Positions 1 to 11,289 of a DNA stretch of 64,000 bases are shown here, piece by piece. The first letter of the stretch is position 1, and every line of letters starts with the position of its first letter. Both the position numbers and the translations under genes were made by a program. The DNA comes from Arthrobacter gandavensis. GTDB taxonomy: Bacteria; Actinomycetota; Actinomycetes; Actinomycetales; Micrococcaceae. Where the stretch lies: assembly GCF_009192735.1 (NCBI RefSeq), contig NZ_VTFU01000001.1, positions 434,001-498,000 of the forward strand, given 5' to 3'. A model generated the notes under the pieces. The model was not told the DNA's origin. It saw only the letters and a program-made list of their open reading frames with translations, and did no database searches.

Positions 1-1
1 C

Positions 2-2074
<2,073 letters not shown>

Positions 2075-2128
2075 ACCCTTCGCCCCGACTGTCCGGCTGC
2101 GCCTCAGCAGGACGCCGGTTGCCCGGGC

Positions 2129-3314
2129 TTACCGGCCCCGCAGGGACGCCGCAAGGCGCTGCAGGGGTCCGGTTGTGGTGCGGCCGGCGGTACTGACTGC
2201 CGGAGGATAAAGAGCCAGTGCTTCAGCACGCTTCTGGCCGGTCAAATCGGCCAATCTGCTGTGCAGGGTGAGCACCTCCGGCTCCGGAACGGCACGCACC
2301 GGAGCATCCGGAGTGTCCAGCGCCCAGCCGCTTCCCAGCGCGATCAGCGAGGAATGCTTGACGTCGTAGTATCCCTGGTTCACGGCGTAGGCGATTCCGC
2401 GCGCACCGGCGGCCGACGCCAGCAGATGAAATTGAAACCTGGTGGTCAGCCACAGCTGCTCCGGCCCCAGCGGCAGACCCTCCTCCCACACCCGGGCGAA
2501 CGGCAGGAAATTCTCCGCCGGAATGAGATCCGAAAGCTGTTCCCAGGCGGGACGGTCGATCCCCGGTATGGCCTCCAGATAGTGGACCGCACGTCCCCGG
2601 GCGGCTTCGGCCTGCACCAGATCCCGGACTGAGGCCACGATCCGGGCAAAACGGGCATCATCAGTGAGGTCACTCTGCAGGCACACGTACACGCCGCCGG
2701 GAACGCCGGGGGAGTGCGCCGTAGATTCGCGGACGCCCAGAAAGGCATCATCGAGGTCCAGATCCAGCTCGTATGCTTCGGCGCTTTCCCGGTCGCGGGC
2801 CCGGGCGTGGTCAAAGCCGGCGAAGAGTGCGGCTGCCCCAGGCCCGGTTTCGACAGGTGGCATCAAGCCCTGCCCGGTGGCGTACAGCCTGGCACCCGTC
2901 AGTTCTGACGGCCAGCATTCCGCTGATCAGGGCCGTGTGGTGCGGCCATATGCCGTTGACGTATCCGCCGCCCAGAAGGTGGAGCGAGTGCGCCTGGCGG
3001 AGCTTGACCAGGCCAAGGTCGTAGTGGGGCGAGCCCAAATTCCGCACGAGGTCGGCCACCCGCCGGCCGGCATCCCGCAGCGGGAGGGGATCAGCCTCCC
3101 GGACGGCACGCCACAGGGTGTCGGTAATCCGGAGGCGGGGATGCAGGCCCTCAAAAAGCAGTTGAGCATTCCCTGGCCCCGGACAGTCCAGCCACACATC
3201 GGTGTTCGGGGCGGTCTGTGCCAGGAAACGAAGCCAAGAGGCAGTAATGAATTCATCGCCGAAATTAGGGTATCCGGCGGTTGATATCAGGTAATAGTGC
3301 GGTTGAGCACCCAT
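2129..3314 (-). pseudogene. Polysaccharide pyruvyl transferase-like protein, frameshifted
   Basis: Two overlapping minus-strand frames encode the two halves of one protein of about 395 residues. The N-terminal half (3314 down to about 2897) has the NFGDE motif near residue 18 and an HLLGGGYVNG segment, both typical of the polysaccharide pyruvyl transferase family. The C-terminal half resumes as GARLYATGQGLMPPVETG in the next frame and runs to 2129. The break falls in a CCC run (plus strand 2895-2897). Removing one base restores GMLAVRTDGARLYATGQG across the junction. It may be a true inactivating indel or a sequencing error. The family transfers pyruvate ketals to cell-wall or exopolysaccharide sugars; the substrate here is unknown. 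No other polysaccharide genes are adjacent. Confidence 0.75.
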
Positions 3315-3395
3315 CCACTCAGCCTAGTCCACGTGTAACCCTTATCGCTGACAGGCCCCCCGCCCCGGCAGCCGCTGCGATAGACTTCTATGCAG

Positions 3396-3513
3396 CGCAG
3401 GGGAGTATCCGCCCGCGCTGCATCCGTCAGCACGCGGGGTAACATCGCCCCGCCGGGTGCAGCGGGCATCCGTCTGAACTGAAAAGGTTCAGCGGATGCC
3501 GGAGAGACTTGCG
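3396..3513 (+). promoter_or_regulatory. Probable Mn2+ riboswitch (yybP-ykoY type) upstream of terC
   Basis: The leader carries the two signature loops of this class: GGGGAGTA at 3400-3407 and CCGGAGAGACTT at 3499-3510. They are enclosed by a short closing stem (CGCA at 3396, TGCG at 3510). An internal hairpin CTGAAC/GTTCAG with a TGAAAAG loop lies just before the second loop. A possible -10 box, TAGACT at 3381-3386, would start transcription just before the aptamer. The class is known to bind Mn2+ and to control TerC/Alx-type and MntP-type genes, and the next gene is a TerC. The assignment rests on motifs and context, not on a covariance-model score. Confidence 0.75.
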
Positions 3514-3543
3514 TTTACTCCCGCGCCCGAAAGGTCCCCGTAC

Positions 3544-4764
3544 ATGCCCGAATTACCCGTGGTCTTCGAGGTCGGCACATTTGTCGTCCTCGGGATCGTC
3601 CTAATTTTCGACCTGCTGCTGGTCGTTAAGCGCCCGCATGAGCCGTCGATGAAGGAGGCCGGACTCTGGGTCGGCTTCTACGTCGGGCTTGCGCTGGTCT
3701 TTGCAGGCGCCATGTTTGTCTTCACCGGACCGGAATACGGCAGCCAGTTCGTTGCCGGCTGGGTCACCGAATACAGCCTCAGCATCGACAACCTGTTTGT
3801 CTTCATCATCATCATGGCCCGCTTCTCGGTACCGCGTAAGTACCAGCAGGAAGTGCTGATGTTCGGCATTATCATTGCGCTGATCCTGCGCGGGATCTTC
3901 ATCATCATCGGTGCCGCCGTCATCGAGAACTTCAGCTGGGTGTTCTTCATCTTCGGCGCTTTCCTGCTGTGGACCGCCTACAAGCAGGCCACCGACAACG
4001 GCGAGGATGAGGAAGAGGGCAGCGATAACAAGCTGATCGGCAAGCTGCGCCGCGTCCTTCCGATGACGGACAAGTTTGACCAGGGCAAAATCCGCACGGT
4101 GGTGGACGGCAAGAAGGTCTTCACCCCCATGCTGATCGTCTTCATCACCATCGGCGTCACCGACCTGATGTTCGCCGTGGACTCCATTCCGGCCATCTTT
4201 GGCCTGACGCAGAGCGCCTTCATCGTCTTCACCGCCAACATCTTCGCGCTGATGGGCCTGCGCCAGCTGTACTTCCTGCTGGGCGGCCTGATGGACCGGT
4301 TGATCTACCTGAAGCACGGCCTGTCGGTCATCCTGGCGTTCATTGGCGTCAAGCTGATCCTGCATGCGCTGCATGTGAATGAGCTGCCGTTCATCAATGG
4401 CGGCGAGCATGTTGCCTGGGCTCCGGAAATCCCCACCTTCGTGTCCCTGGCGGTCATCCTCGGCACGATCGTGATTGCCACCGTGGCATCGCTGCTCAGC
4501 CCCAAGGCAAAGGCCGTCCAGGCTGTTGCCTCCCTGCAGAACGCGCTGAAGGTGTACCGGAACCTGGAGGAGGATGCCCCGCACGAAGAGCGCGTGGAAG
4601 CCTACGACAAGGTCACCGAAACCTACCGCAACGCCACCGCAGTGGCCAAGGACCGCGACGACGTCGAAATGCCGGAAATCACGGATCAGGCCAAGGAAGA
4701 ATTCCGGGCCAGCAATCCGCGGCTGCAGAACCCTGCGCCGGTGAAGGACCAGTCCGAGCAGTAG
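3544..4764 (+). CDS. TerC family integral membrane protein (probable Mn2+ exporter, Alx-like)
   Basis: The 406-residue polytopic membrane protein has about nine hydrophobic segments and the TerC-family acidic motifs EYSLSIDNLFVF near residue 75 and TDLMFAVDSIPAIFG near residue 200. A charged cytoplasmic loop (about residues 140-180) and a charged C-terminal tail flank the core. Alx/TerC proteins export or buffer manganese, and the preceding Mn2+ riboswitch-like leader supports this. I chose ATG 3544, with GAAAGG nine bases upstream. The in-frame ATG at 3496 lies inside the aptamer and would add 16 unconserved residues. It is monocistronic and is followed by a strong shared terminator. The family is sure; the metal specificity is inferred. 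Confidence 0.9.
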   Translation: MPELPVVFEVGTFVVLGIVLIFDLLLVVKRPHEPSMKEAGLWVGFYVGLALVFAGAMFVFTGPEYGSQFVAGWVTEYSLSIDNLFVFIIIMARFSVPRKYQQEVLMFGIIIALILRGIFIIIGAAVIENFSWVFFIFGAFLLWTAYKQATDNGEDEEEGSDNKLIGKLRRVLPMTDKFDQGKIRTVVDGKKVFTPMLIVFITIGVTDLMFAVDSIPAIFGLTQSAFIVFTANIFALMGLRQLYFLLGGLMDRLIYLKHGLSVILAFIGVKLILHALHVNELPFINGGEHVAWAPEIPTFVSLAVILGTIVIATVASLLSPKAKAVQAVASLQNALKVYRNLEEDAPHEERVEAYDKVTETYRNATAVAKDRDDVEMPEITDQAKEEFRASNPRLQNPAPVKDQSEQ

Positions 4765-4790
4765 CAGCACAGCAGTACAACAGCTCCACC

Positions 4791-4826
4791 AAAGGCGCCG
4801 CCCTCCCGAAGGAGGGCGGCGCTTTG
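4791..4826. terminator. Bidirectional rho-independent terminator
   Basis: A 12-bp perfect GC-rich stem (GCGCCGCCCTCC, loop CGAA) is flanked by AAA on the left and TTT on the right, so it can terminate both terC and the convergent peptidase operon. Confidence 0.85.
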
Positions 4827-4848
4827 TGTTTACGGTTGTCCGCGGCGG

Positions 4849-6162
4849 TTACGGCTGCGGCTCGTCCCGCACCATGGCGAGCAGACGGTTAAAGATGCCC
4901 TCGCCGTCGTCGGCAATGCCGTCGTGGTGGAAGTCGGCGCTCTCCCAGACCCGCAGGCCGCGCACGGACGCGGCGGTTTCCAGCGACAGATCCCGGTCCA
5001 CGTAAATGTCGTCGGTGTAGACGGCCGCTGCGACCGGAACGGTGTTCCGGGCCAGCTGCCCCCTGTCATAGAGCGCCGGCCAGTTTTCCCTGGCAGCCAG
5101 CAGGTCCGCCGTTTCCTTCAGCGGAACCAGCGCGGGATCCTCGTCAAAGTACCAGGGGTAGACCATCTCACCGGTGAACAACGGCTCCGCCGCCGTGGGC
5201 TTGAACTCCGGAAACTCCTCCAGCACCCGCTCCGCAGCCCAGTTGGTCGCCGTCCCCTGGCCGTAGATGGATTCGTGCAGCACGGCGTAGAGCGGGTTCG
5301 ACGCACGGCTCACCTGTCCGTGCACGGCCTCCAGGAAGGTGTCGCTGAGCCGTTCGCCGTCGGGCGTGGGGACAAACGCCTCCTGCAGCAGGTAGTGCAG
5401 CCCGTCCATCCGGGTGTTGCCGCCCAGGAAAGAGCCGATCATCTGGAAGCGCTGCACACTCAGGCGCTCTCCTGACGGCAGGAACTCCGGTGTCGCCGTC
5501 AGGTGCCGGGCGATCCGGGTGGTCAGCTCGCGGTCGGCCGGATACTTGGCAAAGTACTCGGCGTTGCGGGCTGCGACCCGCCGGAAGGTGGCCCGGTACA
5601 CGCGGTCCGCCGGACCGGTGAGGGGCGCCAGGCCGCCGGTGATGAGGGATTCACGCAGTCCGTGCGGAGCGAAGGACAGATAGGTCAGTGTGCAGAATCC
5701 GCCGTAGCTCTGCCCGTAGGTGGTCCAGGGGCCGGAGTCCAGGGCTTCCCGGATCAGCTCCGCGTCGGCCACGATGGAGTCGGCCCGGAAGTGGGACAAA
5801 TAGTTCGCCTGGGCCGCGGCGTTTCCCTGCAGCGGCAGGGTCTGCCGGTCGGCGGGGCTGGACAGGCCGGTGCCCCGCTGGTCCAGCATCAGGATGCGGA
5901 AGTGCCGGGAAGCGGCCTTCGTCCAGCCGCCGAACTGCAGCAGCCGGTTGCCTTTGCCGCCCGGTCCGCCCTGCAGGTACAGGAGCCAGGGGAGCTGCTC
6001 AGCTTCGGCCCGGGGCAGCTCGGCGTTGCTGTATTCCCGGGCGAAAACGCTGATGCTTTCGCCGTCGGGCTCCGCATGGTTCAGCGGGACCGTGAAGCGG
6101 TGATCGGTGACCCGCATCCCGCGGATGGTGTACGGCTCCGAGGCCGTGTGCGGCACGCTCAT
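4849..6162 (-). CDS. Proline iminopeptidase-like alpha/beta hydrolase (peptidase S33)
   Basis: The 437-residue cytoplasmic alpha/beta hydrolase has an oxyanion-hole motif GGPGG at residues 65-69, DQRGTGLS near 94, the nucleophile elbow GQSYGG with Ser152, and FHHDG near the C-terminus supplying the probable catalytic His. This is the prolyl aminopeptidase (S33) pattern, removing N-terminal proline from peptides. The start ATG 6162 overlaps the stop of the upstream acetyltransferase (ATGA), so the two are co-translated. A longer frame to 6261 would extend into the neighbour and is not credible. The true substrate could differ, since S33 members also include other peptidases and ester hydrolases. 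Confidence 0.85.
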   Translation of the reverse strand: MSVPHTASEPYTIRGMRVTDHRFTVPLNHAEPDGESISVFAREYSNAELPRAEAEQLPWLLYLQGGPGGKGNRLLQFGGWTKAASRHFRILMLDQRGTGLSSPADRQTLPLQGNAAAQANYLSHFRADSIVADAELIREALDSGPWTTYGQSYGGFCTLTYLSFAPHGLRESLITGGLAPLTGPADRVYRATFRRVAARNAEYFAKYPADRELTTRIARHLTATPEFLPSGERLSVQRFQMIGSFLGGNTRMDGLHYLLQEAFVPTPDGERLSDTFLEAVHGQVSRASNPLYAVLHESIYGQGTATNWAAERVLEEFPEFKPTAAEPLFTGEMVYPWYFDEDPALVPLKETADLLAARENWPALYDRGQLARNTVPVAAAVYTDDIYVDRDLSLETAASVRGLRVWESADFHHDGIADDGEGIFNRLLAMVRDEPQP

Positions 6163-6680
6163 TTCGCGTGTCCCGCTGCCGGCTGTCCGGATTCCGGCCC
6201 TGCAGCCGCGGCGCCGCCGAAGGACTCCAGAGCGGGTCCGGTGAGGCGGTAGGTGGTCCACTCGTCCTGCGGCCGTGCGCCCAGGGAGTCATAAAAGCGG
6301 ATGGACGGCTCGTTCCAGTTCAAGACGCACCATTCCACCCTGGCGTACCCGCGCTCGACGGCGATTTCCGCCAGGGTGCGCAGCAGCGCCTTCCCGGCGC
6401 CCTTGCCGCGGGCTGCCGGGCGGACGTACAGGTCCTCCAGGTAGATCCCGTGCACGCCTTCCCAGGTGGAGTAGTTCAGGAACCACAGCGCAAAGCCCTG
6501 CACCTCTCCGGCTTCCTCGGCAACGTGGGCAAAGATGGCCGGGTGTTCGCCGAACAGGTTCTTCTCCAGGTCCTGCACCGTGTTTTTGACGGCGTGCGGT
6601 TCTTTTTCATAAATCGCCAGGTCGTGGATGAGTTCGAGGATGACTGGGACGTCGTGGGGGCGTGCGGGGCGGATCTGCAT
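6159..6680 (-). CDS. GNAT family N-acetyltransferase
   Basis: The 173-residue protein has the full GNAT fold: N-terminal IRPARPHDVPVILELI, a central substrate strand WFLNYSTWEGVHGIYLEDL, the acetyl-CoA loop VRPAARGKGAGKALL (about residues 89-103), and NEPSIRFYDSLGA. The YSTW...GIYLEDLYV stretch resembles the diamine/thialysine acetyltransferase branch (SSAT-like), so a small polyamine or amino acid is the likeliest acceptor. That is inference. The last 25 residues are an Ala/Gly-rich tail. It is the first gene of a two-gene operon with the S33 peptidase, which it overlaps by 4 bases. Confidence 0.85.
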   Translation of the reverse strand: MQIRPARPHDVPVILELIHDLAIYEKEPHAVKNTVQDLEKNLFGEHPAIFAHVAEEAGEVQGFALWFLNYSTWEGVHGIYLEDLYVRPAARGKGAGKALLRTLAEIAVERGYARVEWCVLNWNEPSIRFYDSLGARPQDEWTTYRLTGPALESFGGAAAAGPESGQPAAGHAK

Positions 6681-6689
6681 GGCTTCAGC

Positions 6690-9236
6690 CTAATCGAGGC
6701 GGCCCGCGTGGATCACCTTGATGACGGGGGCGCCGGCGTCGTCCGAAGCCGCGAGGTCAACCTCGGCGTTGATGCCCCAATCCAGGTGGTTGGCCGGATC
6801 CTTGAAGATCTGCCGCACTTCCCACCTGCCCGGAAGTTCCTTGATGATCAGCAGGTTGGGTCCGCGGCCGTCCGGTCCGTCGTCAATGTCCTCATGCTCT
6901 TCGAAGTAGGCATCCAGCACGTCGGCCCAGCGGTCGGCATCCCAGCCGGCGTCGCCGTCGAGCTCGCCCAGGGCGCGGTCGTCCTCATCCGCGAACAACT
7001 TGACCCGCTGGAACATCTCGTTGCGCACCATGACCCGGAAGGCGCGCACGTTGGCGGTGAGACGGTCGGGCACCGGCGGCAGGACGGGCTCGGCCGTGGC
7101 ATCCGGGTTGATTCCGCTGGTCAGCTCCTCCCACTCATCCAGCAGCGAGGAGTCGGTCTGGCGGACCAGTTCGCCCAGCCACTCGATGATGTCCTCGAGG
7201 TCTTCGCGCAGCCGCTCCGGCGGAACCGTGTGCAGCAGGGCCTTGTAGGTGTCAGAGAGGTAGCGCAGCAGCACGCCCTCGGAGCGGGCCAGCGAGTAGT
7301 ACTGGACGTACTCGCCAAAGCTCATGGCCCGCTCGTACATGTCCCGGACAATCGACTTCGGGCTCAGTTCGAACTCACCCAGCCACGGTGCGCCGGAGCG
7401 GTACACCTCGAAGGACTGCTCCAGCAGCTCAGCCAGCGGCTGCGGGTACGTGACTTCCTCGAGCAGAGCCATCCGCTCGTCGTACTCGATGCCCTGGGAC
7501 TTCATGGCCGCGATGGCCTCGCCGCGGGCCTTCTTCTCCTGCGCTGAGAGGACCTGGCGGGGCTTTTCCATGATGGCCTCGATCACTGAGACCACGTCCA
7601 GGGCGTAGGACGGACTCTCCGGATCCAGGATCTCCAGGGAGGCCATGGCAAACGGGGACAACGGCTGGTTCAGGGCAAAGTTGGGCTGCAGATGCACCTT
7701 CAGGCGAACGGTGCGGCCGTCGGTGTCGGGCTCGGGCAGGACCTCCACGATGCCGGCGGTCTTCAGCTCACGGTAAATGCTCAGCGCCTTTTTCATCAGC
7801 GCCAGCTGCGAGGACCGGGTTTCGTGGTTGTTGGTCAGCAGCTTCTTGGCGGCGGCAAACGGATCGCCCGGGCGCTCCAGCAGGTTCAGCAGCATGGAGT
7901 GGGTGATGTTGAAGCTGGAGGTCAGCGGCTCCGGGGTGCCGTCCACCAGCTTTTCGAAGGTGGGCTTGCCCCAGGACACAAAGCCGGCCTGCGGCTTCTT
8001 CTTCACCACCTGGCGCAGCTTCTTCTGGTCATCGCCGAACTTGGCGTGCGCCTTGGCCATGGCCTTGACGTTTTCGATCACGTGTTCCGGTGCCTGCACG
8101 ACGACGGTGCCCGCCGTGTCATAACCCGCGCGGCCCGCGCGGCCCGCGATCTGGTGGAACTCGCGGACCTTCAGCGGGCGGGTGCGCGTGCCGTCGTACT
8201 TGGACAGGGCAGTGATCAGCACGGTGCGGATGGGCACGTTGATGCCGACGCCGAGGGTGTCGGTGCCGCAGATGACCTTCAGCAGTCCGGCCTGGGCCAG
8301 CTGCTCCACCAACCGGCGGTACTTGGGCAGCATGCCGGCGTGGTGCACGCCGATGCCGTGCCGGACCAGCCGGTTCAGGGTCTTGCCAAAGCCGGGGGCG
8401 AAGCGGAAGCCGGCAATCAGCTCGGCGATCTTGTCCTTTTCCTCCCCGGTGCACACGTTGATGCTCATCAGGGCCTGCGCCCGGTCGATCGCTTCGATCT
8501 GGGAGAAGTGCACCACGTAGACCGGAACCTGCTTGGTGGCCAGCAGCTCTTCCAGGGATTCCTGGACCGGGGTTTCCACGTAGTAGTAGTGCAGGGGGAT
8601 GGGCCGCTGCACCGAGGAGACCGTGACGGTGTCGCGGTTGGTGAGTTCGCTGAGTTCGTTGGCGATCCGGGTCATGTCGCCCAGGGTGGCGGACATCAGC
8701 AGGAACTGGGCCTGCGGCAGCTCCAGCAGCGGCACCTGCCAGGCCCAGCCGCGCTGCGGATCGGAGTAGAAGTGGAACTCGTCCATGATGACCGTGCCCA
8801 GGTCCGCGTCGGGGCCTTCGCGGAGGGCAATGTTGGCCAGGATCTCCGCGGTGCAGCAGATGATGGGTGCGTCCTTGTTCACCGAGGAGTCACCGGTGAC
8901 CATGCCCACGTTCTCGGCGCCGAAGATCTCACACAGGGCAAAGAACTTCTCCGACACCAGGGCCTTGATGGGTGCGGTGTAGTAGCTGCGCTCGTCGTGC
9001 GCCATGGCGTGGAAGTGCGCGGCAATGGCGACCATCGACTTGCCCGAGCCGGTGGGGGTGGCAAGGATGACGTTGTTGCCGGTGACCAGCTCCATCACCG
9101 CTTCGTCCTGCGCCGGGTACAGCGACATGCCCCGGCTCTCGACCCATTCCAGGAAGGACGTGTACGTCTCGTCGGGGTCGATGGTGCGGGTGCTGGACGG
9201 GCCGGAGGCAAGCTGTTCAAGAAGTTTCATGTCCAT
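6690..9236 (-). CDS. DEAD/DEAH-box helicase with DUF3516 C-terminal domain
   Basis: The 848-residue superfamily 2 helicase has motif I ATPTGSGKS (residues 60-67), motif II DEFH (152-155), motif III SAT near 178 and motif VI QIAGRAGRAG. The core resembles Ski2-type RNA helicases. The C-terminal half matches the DUF3516 architecture typical of actinobacteria. Its cellular role is not established; RNA unwinding or turnover is the family-based guess. The start is ATG 9236, with a second in-frame ATG at 9230 that could serve instead. A GATAGT box at 9247-9242 lies close enough to ATG 9236 to give a very short or absent leader. It ends 9 bases before the acetyltransferase gene. Confidence 0.9.
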   Translation of the reverse strand: MDMKLLEQLASGPSSTRTIDPDETYTSFLEWVESRGMSLYPAQDEAVMELVTGNNVILATPTGSGKSMVAIAAHFHAMAHDERSYYTAPIKALVSEKFFALCEIFGAENVGMVTGDSSVNKDAPIICCTAEILANIALREGPDADLGTVIMDEFHFYSDPQRGWAWQVPLLELPQAQFLLMSATLGDMTRIANELSELTNRDTVTVSSVQRPIPLHYYYVETPVQESLEELLATKQVPVYVVHFSQIEAIDRAQALMSINVCTGEEKDKIAELIAGFRFAPGFGKTLNRLVRHGIGVHHAGMLPKYRRLVEQLAQAGLLKVICGTDTLGVGINVPIRTVLITALSKYDGTRTRPLKVREFHQIAGRAGRAGYDTAGTVVVQAPEHVIENVKAMAKAHAKFGDDQKKLRQVVKKKPQAGFVSWGKPTFEKLVDGTPEPLTSSFNITHSMLLNLLERPGDPFAAAKKLLTNNHETRSSQLALMKKALSIYRELKTAGIVEVLPEPDTDGRTVRLKVHLQPNFALNQPLSPFAMASLEILDPESPSYALDVVSVIEAIMEKPRQVLSAQEKKARGEAIAAMKSQGIEYDERMALLEEVTYPQPLAELLEQSFEVYRSGAPWLGEFELSPKSIVRDMYERAMSFGEYVQYYSLARSEGVLLRYLSDTYKALLHTVPPERLREDLEDIIEWLGELVRQTDSSLLDEWEELTSGINPDATAEPVLPPVPDRLTANVRAFRVMVRNEMFQRVKLFADEDDRALGELDGDAGWDADRWADVLDAYFEEHEDIDDGPDGRGPNLLIIKELPGRWEVRQIFKDPANHLDWGINAEVDLAASDDAGAPVIKVIHAGRLD

Positions 9237-9286
9237 ACCAGACTATCGGGCGCGGCAGCGCACTGCGGACCGCCGGCAGGGAACGG

Positions 9287-10306
9287 CTAGGAGAACTGCC
9301 GCACCTGGGTCCATCCGGGGTCGGGAGTGGAACGGGCAGCCCCGCCGGATGTGCGTACCGCATCCTCGATCGCCGCGCGTCCGTGGTGGTCCGCGGAATC
9401 CGAGTAGTAGTGAAGCACCCGGGTTCCGGCGGCGCTCACCCGGGCGACCAGGATTCCCCGGGTTCCCAGGGCGGCGGAGATGCGGGCCTCCTGGTCGCGG
9501 AGCACCTCCAGGGAGGCCGGGGCCGGGAGGCCGCTGGCTTCGGCGTCGTCGTAGGCCAAGCGCACTTCGGTATGGAGGTCGAATAGGGGGAAGTCGATCC
9601 AGCGCAGCGGACGGCGGGCCAAAACCATGATGACTGCGCCGTCGGGAGTGCTTCCTTCCATCACGACCCACTCATTCCGGGTTCGGGCGGCCAGTGCGGC
9701 TACGGCGTTACTGAGATCCGCGGCAGTGCGGTCCAAGGGCCCGCGGGTGGCCGTGTCGACGGCGCCCACCCACCGGGTGACGTCGTCCTCGCCGAGAATC
9801 CAGTCGAGGAGCAGCAGGGCGACCTGCAGGCGCCGCTCCTGCGCCACTTGACCGAAGAGCGGGTGATGGACCACGACGTCGAGGCGTCCCCTGCCGGGGT
9901 CCTCCCGCAGTCCGAAGCGGGCCTGGCCCAGGGAAAGACTGAGTCCGTCGATCTCGATGGTCTTGCCCGCCGCATCGGGAACCGGCTGGCGGGCGGCCGC
10001 GTATTCCCATGCATCGTCCGCGGCAGGGGCGCAGCGCAGCCAGTGTTCCGCGGTCCTGCGCAGCACGGGATCGCCTTCCGAACTCACGGCAAGGAGGTGA
10101 CGCGATGTTTTCCCGGTCCCGGTGTCCCATGCCAGGCCCGGGTGGACGGCAGCGAGCCGTTCCTGCATCTCGCCGGCAAGCCCGCCCCACTGTCCGGTGT
10201 CCGCTGCGGCGCTGAACCGGGATGCACCGCCCGTGCTCCACCACTGCCAAAAGACTTCGGCCGGATCCGGTGCTGCCGCGGTATCCCTGCGCTTGAAAAG
10301 ATTCAT
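9287..10306 (-). CDS. DUF695-like protein of unknown function
   Basis: The 339-residue soluble protein has no signal peptide or membrane span. The C-terminal third (EVLRDQEARISAALGTRGILVARVSAAGTRVLHYYSDSADHHGRAAI) resembles the DUF695 pattern, in which a short strand-rich domain ends in a V/LHYYSDS-like motif. The N-terminal part has several Trp residues (FWQWWSTGG) and no motif I recognise. A GGGAAAGGA ribosome site precedes ATG 10306. It is transcribed toward the helicase gene, 50 bases away, but with its own start. No function can be assigned from the sequence. Confidence 0.75.
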   Translation of the reverse strand: MNLFKRRDTAAAPDPAEVFWQWWSTGGASRFSAAADTGQWGGLAGEMQERLAAVHPGLAWDTGTGKTSRHLLAVSSEGDPVLRRTAEHWLRCAPAADDAWEYAAARQPVPDAAGKTIEIDGLSLSLGQARFGLREDPGRGRLDVVVHHPLFGQVAQERRLQVALLLLDWILGEDDVTRWVGAVDTATRGPLDRTAADLSNAVAALAARTRNEWVVMEGSTPDGAVIMVLARRPLRWIDFPLFDLHTEVRLAYDDAEASGLPAPASLEVLRDQEARISAALGTRGILVARVSAAGTRVLHYYSDSADHHGRAAIEDAVRTSGGAARSTPDPGWTQVRQFS

Positions 10307-10505
10307 GCATCCTTTCCCGGACGCCCCATGCCGCCCGCCCCGAACCTACCAGCGGACAGGGTGCGGATCCTGTGCCGACGCGCTGTTGGCGCCCGGTACG
10401 CATGGTGCGCGGATGCCGGCTTGCATGGCAGCCGGAATGACCCCGGATGAAGGCCGGATGAAGGCCGGCAGCTGCCAAGCCCGCCCCTTTGCTAGGCTCG
10501 GCGGC

Positions 10506-11285
10506 ATGAAATGGGATCCCCGGAAGTACACACAGTTCTCCTCGCACCGCGACCGGCCGTTTTTCGACCTCACGGCCCGCATCGCCGCTGACAACCCGCG
10601 CCGGGTTGTCGACCTTGGCTGTGGTCCGGGAACCCTGACCGCGGCGCTCGCCGCCCGCTGGCCCGCAGCGCAGGTCACCGGCGTCGACTCATCCCCGGCC
10701 ATGGTGGAACGGGCCCGGGCGCTCGGGCAGGCCCCGGACAACCTGGACTTTGTGCAGGCGGGCATCGAGGAGTGGGAACCGCAGCCCGGCACGGACGTGG
10801 TGGTCTCCAACGCCGCCCTGCAGTGGGTGCCGGGACACCAGGATCTGATGCGCCGCTGGGCCAAACAGCTCGACGGCGGCGCCTGGCTGGCCGTGCAGGT
10901 CCCGGGCAACTTCGGCGCCCCCTCGCACGCCCTGATGCGGGAGCTGGCAGCCGGTCCCGAGTGGGCCGGGAAGCTGGAGGGGGTCCTGCGCCATGGGGAT
11001 GCCGTGGATGAGCCGGAAGATTATCTGGGGTTGCTGACCGAGGCGGGCTTCGAAGCCGACGTGTGGGAAACGAGCTACTCCCAGGTGCTGCCGGGCAGGG
11101 ACCCGGTGCTGGAATGGGTGCGCGGAACCGCGCTGCGTCCCGTTATTGACGCCCTGGACCCGGAAGACTTCTCCCGCTTCGAAGAGCAGTACGCCGCGCT
11201 GCTGCGGGAGGCGTATCCCGCCCGGGAATGGGGAACCGTGTTTCCGTTCCGCCGCATCTTCATGGTGGGCCGCAAACAGGGCTGA
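10506..11285 (+). CDS. tam: Trans-aconitate 2-methyltransferase
   Basis: The 259-residue class I SAM-dependent methyltransferase has the SAM-binding motif VVDLGCGPGTLT near residue 34, an acidic strand VTGVDSSPAMVERA, and the motif VVSNAALQWVPGH. The W-D-P-x-x-Y opening (MKWDPRKYTQF) and the NAALQW segment are typical of Tam, which methylates trans-aconitate and so relieves aconitase inhibition. The start ATG 10506 lies seven bases after TAGGCT (10493-10498), suggesting a leaderless message. A long in-frame extension to 10122 overlaps the divergent gene and is rejected. It converges on the APC permease with a 4-base gap. Confidence 0.88.
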   Translation: MKWDPRKYTQFSSHRDRPFFDLTARIAADNPRRVVDLGCGPGTLTAALAARWPAAQVTGVDSSPAMVERARALGQAPDNLDFVQAGIEEWEPQPGTDVVVSNAALQWVPGHQDLMRRWAKQLDGGAWLAVQVPGNFGAPSHALMRELAAGPEWAGKLEGVLRHGDAVDEPEDYLGLLTEAGFEADVWETSYSQVLPGRDPVLEWVRGTALRPVIDALDPEDFSRFEEQYAALLREAYPAREWGTVFPFRRIFMVGRKQG

Positions 11286-11289
11286 CCGG

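Noticed and set aside
3496-3543. Earlier in-frame ATG for the TerC gene
   Set aside because: It lies inside the riboswitch-like aptamer, has no ribosome site and adds unconserved residues.
7692-9290. Plus-strand open frame opposite the DUF3516 helicase
   Set aside because: It is a shadow frame, rich in His, Gln and Gly. The helicase on the other strand has complete motifs.
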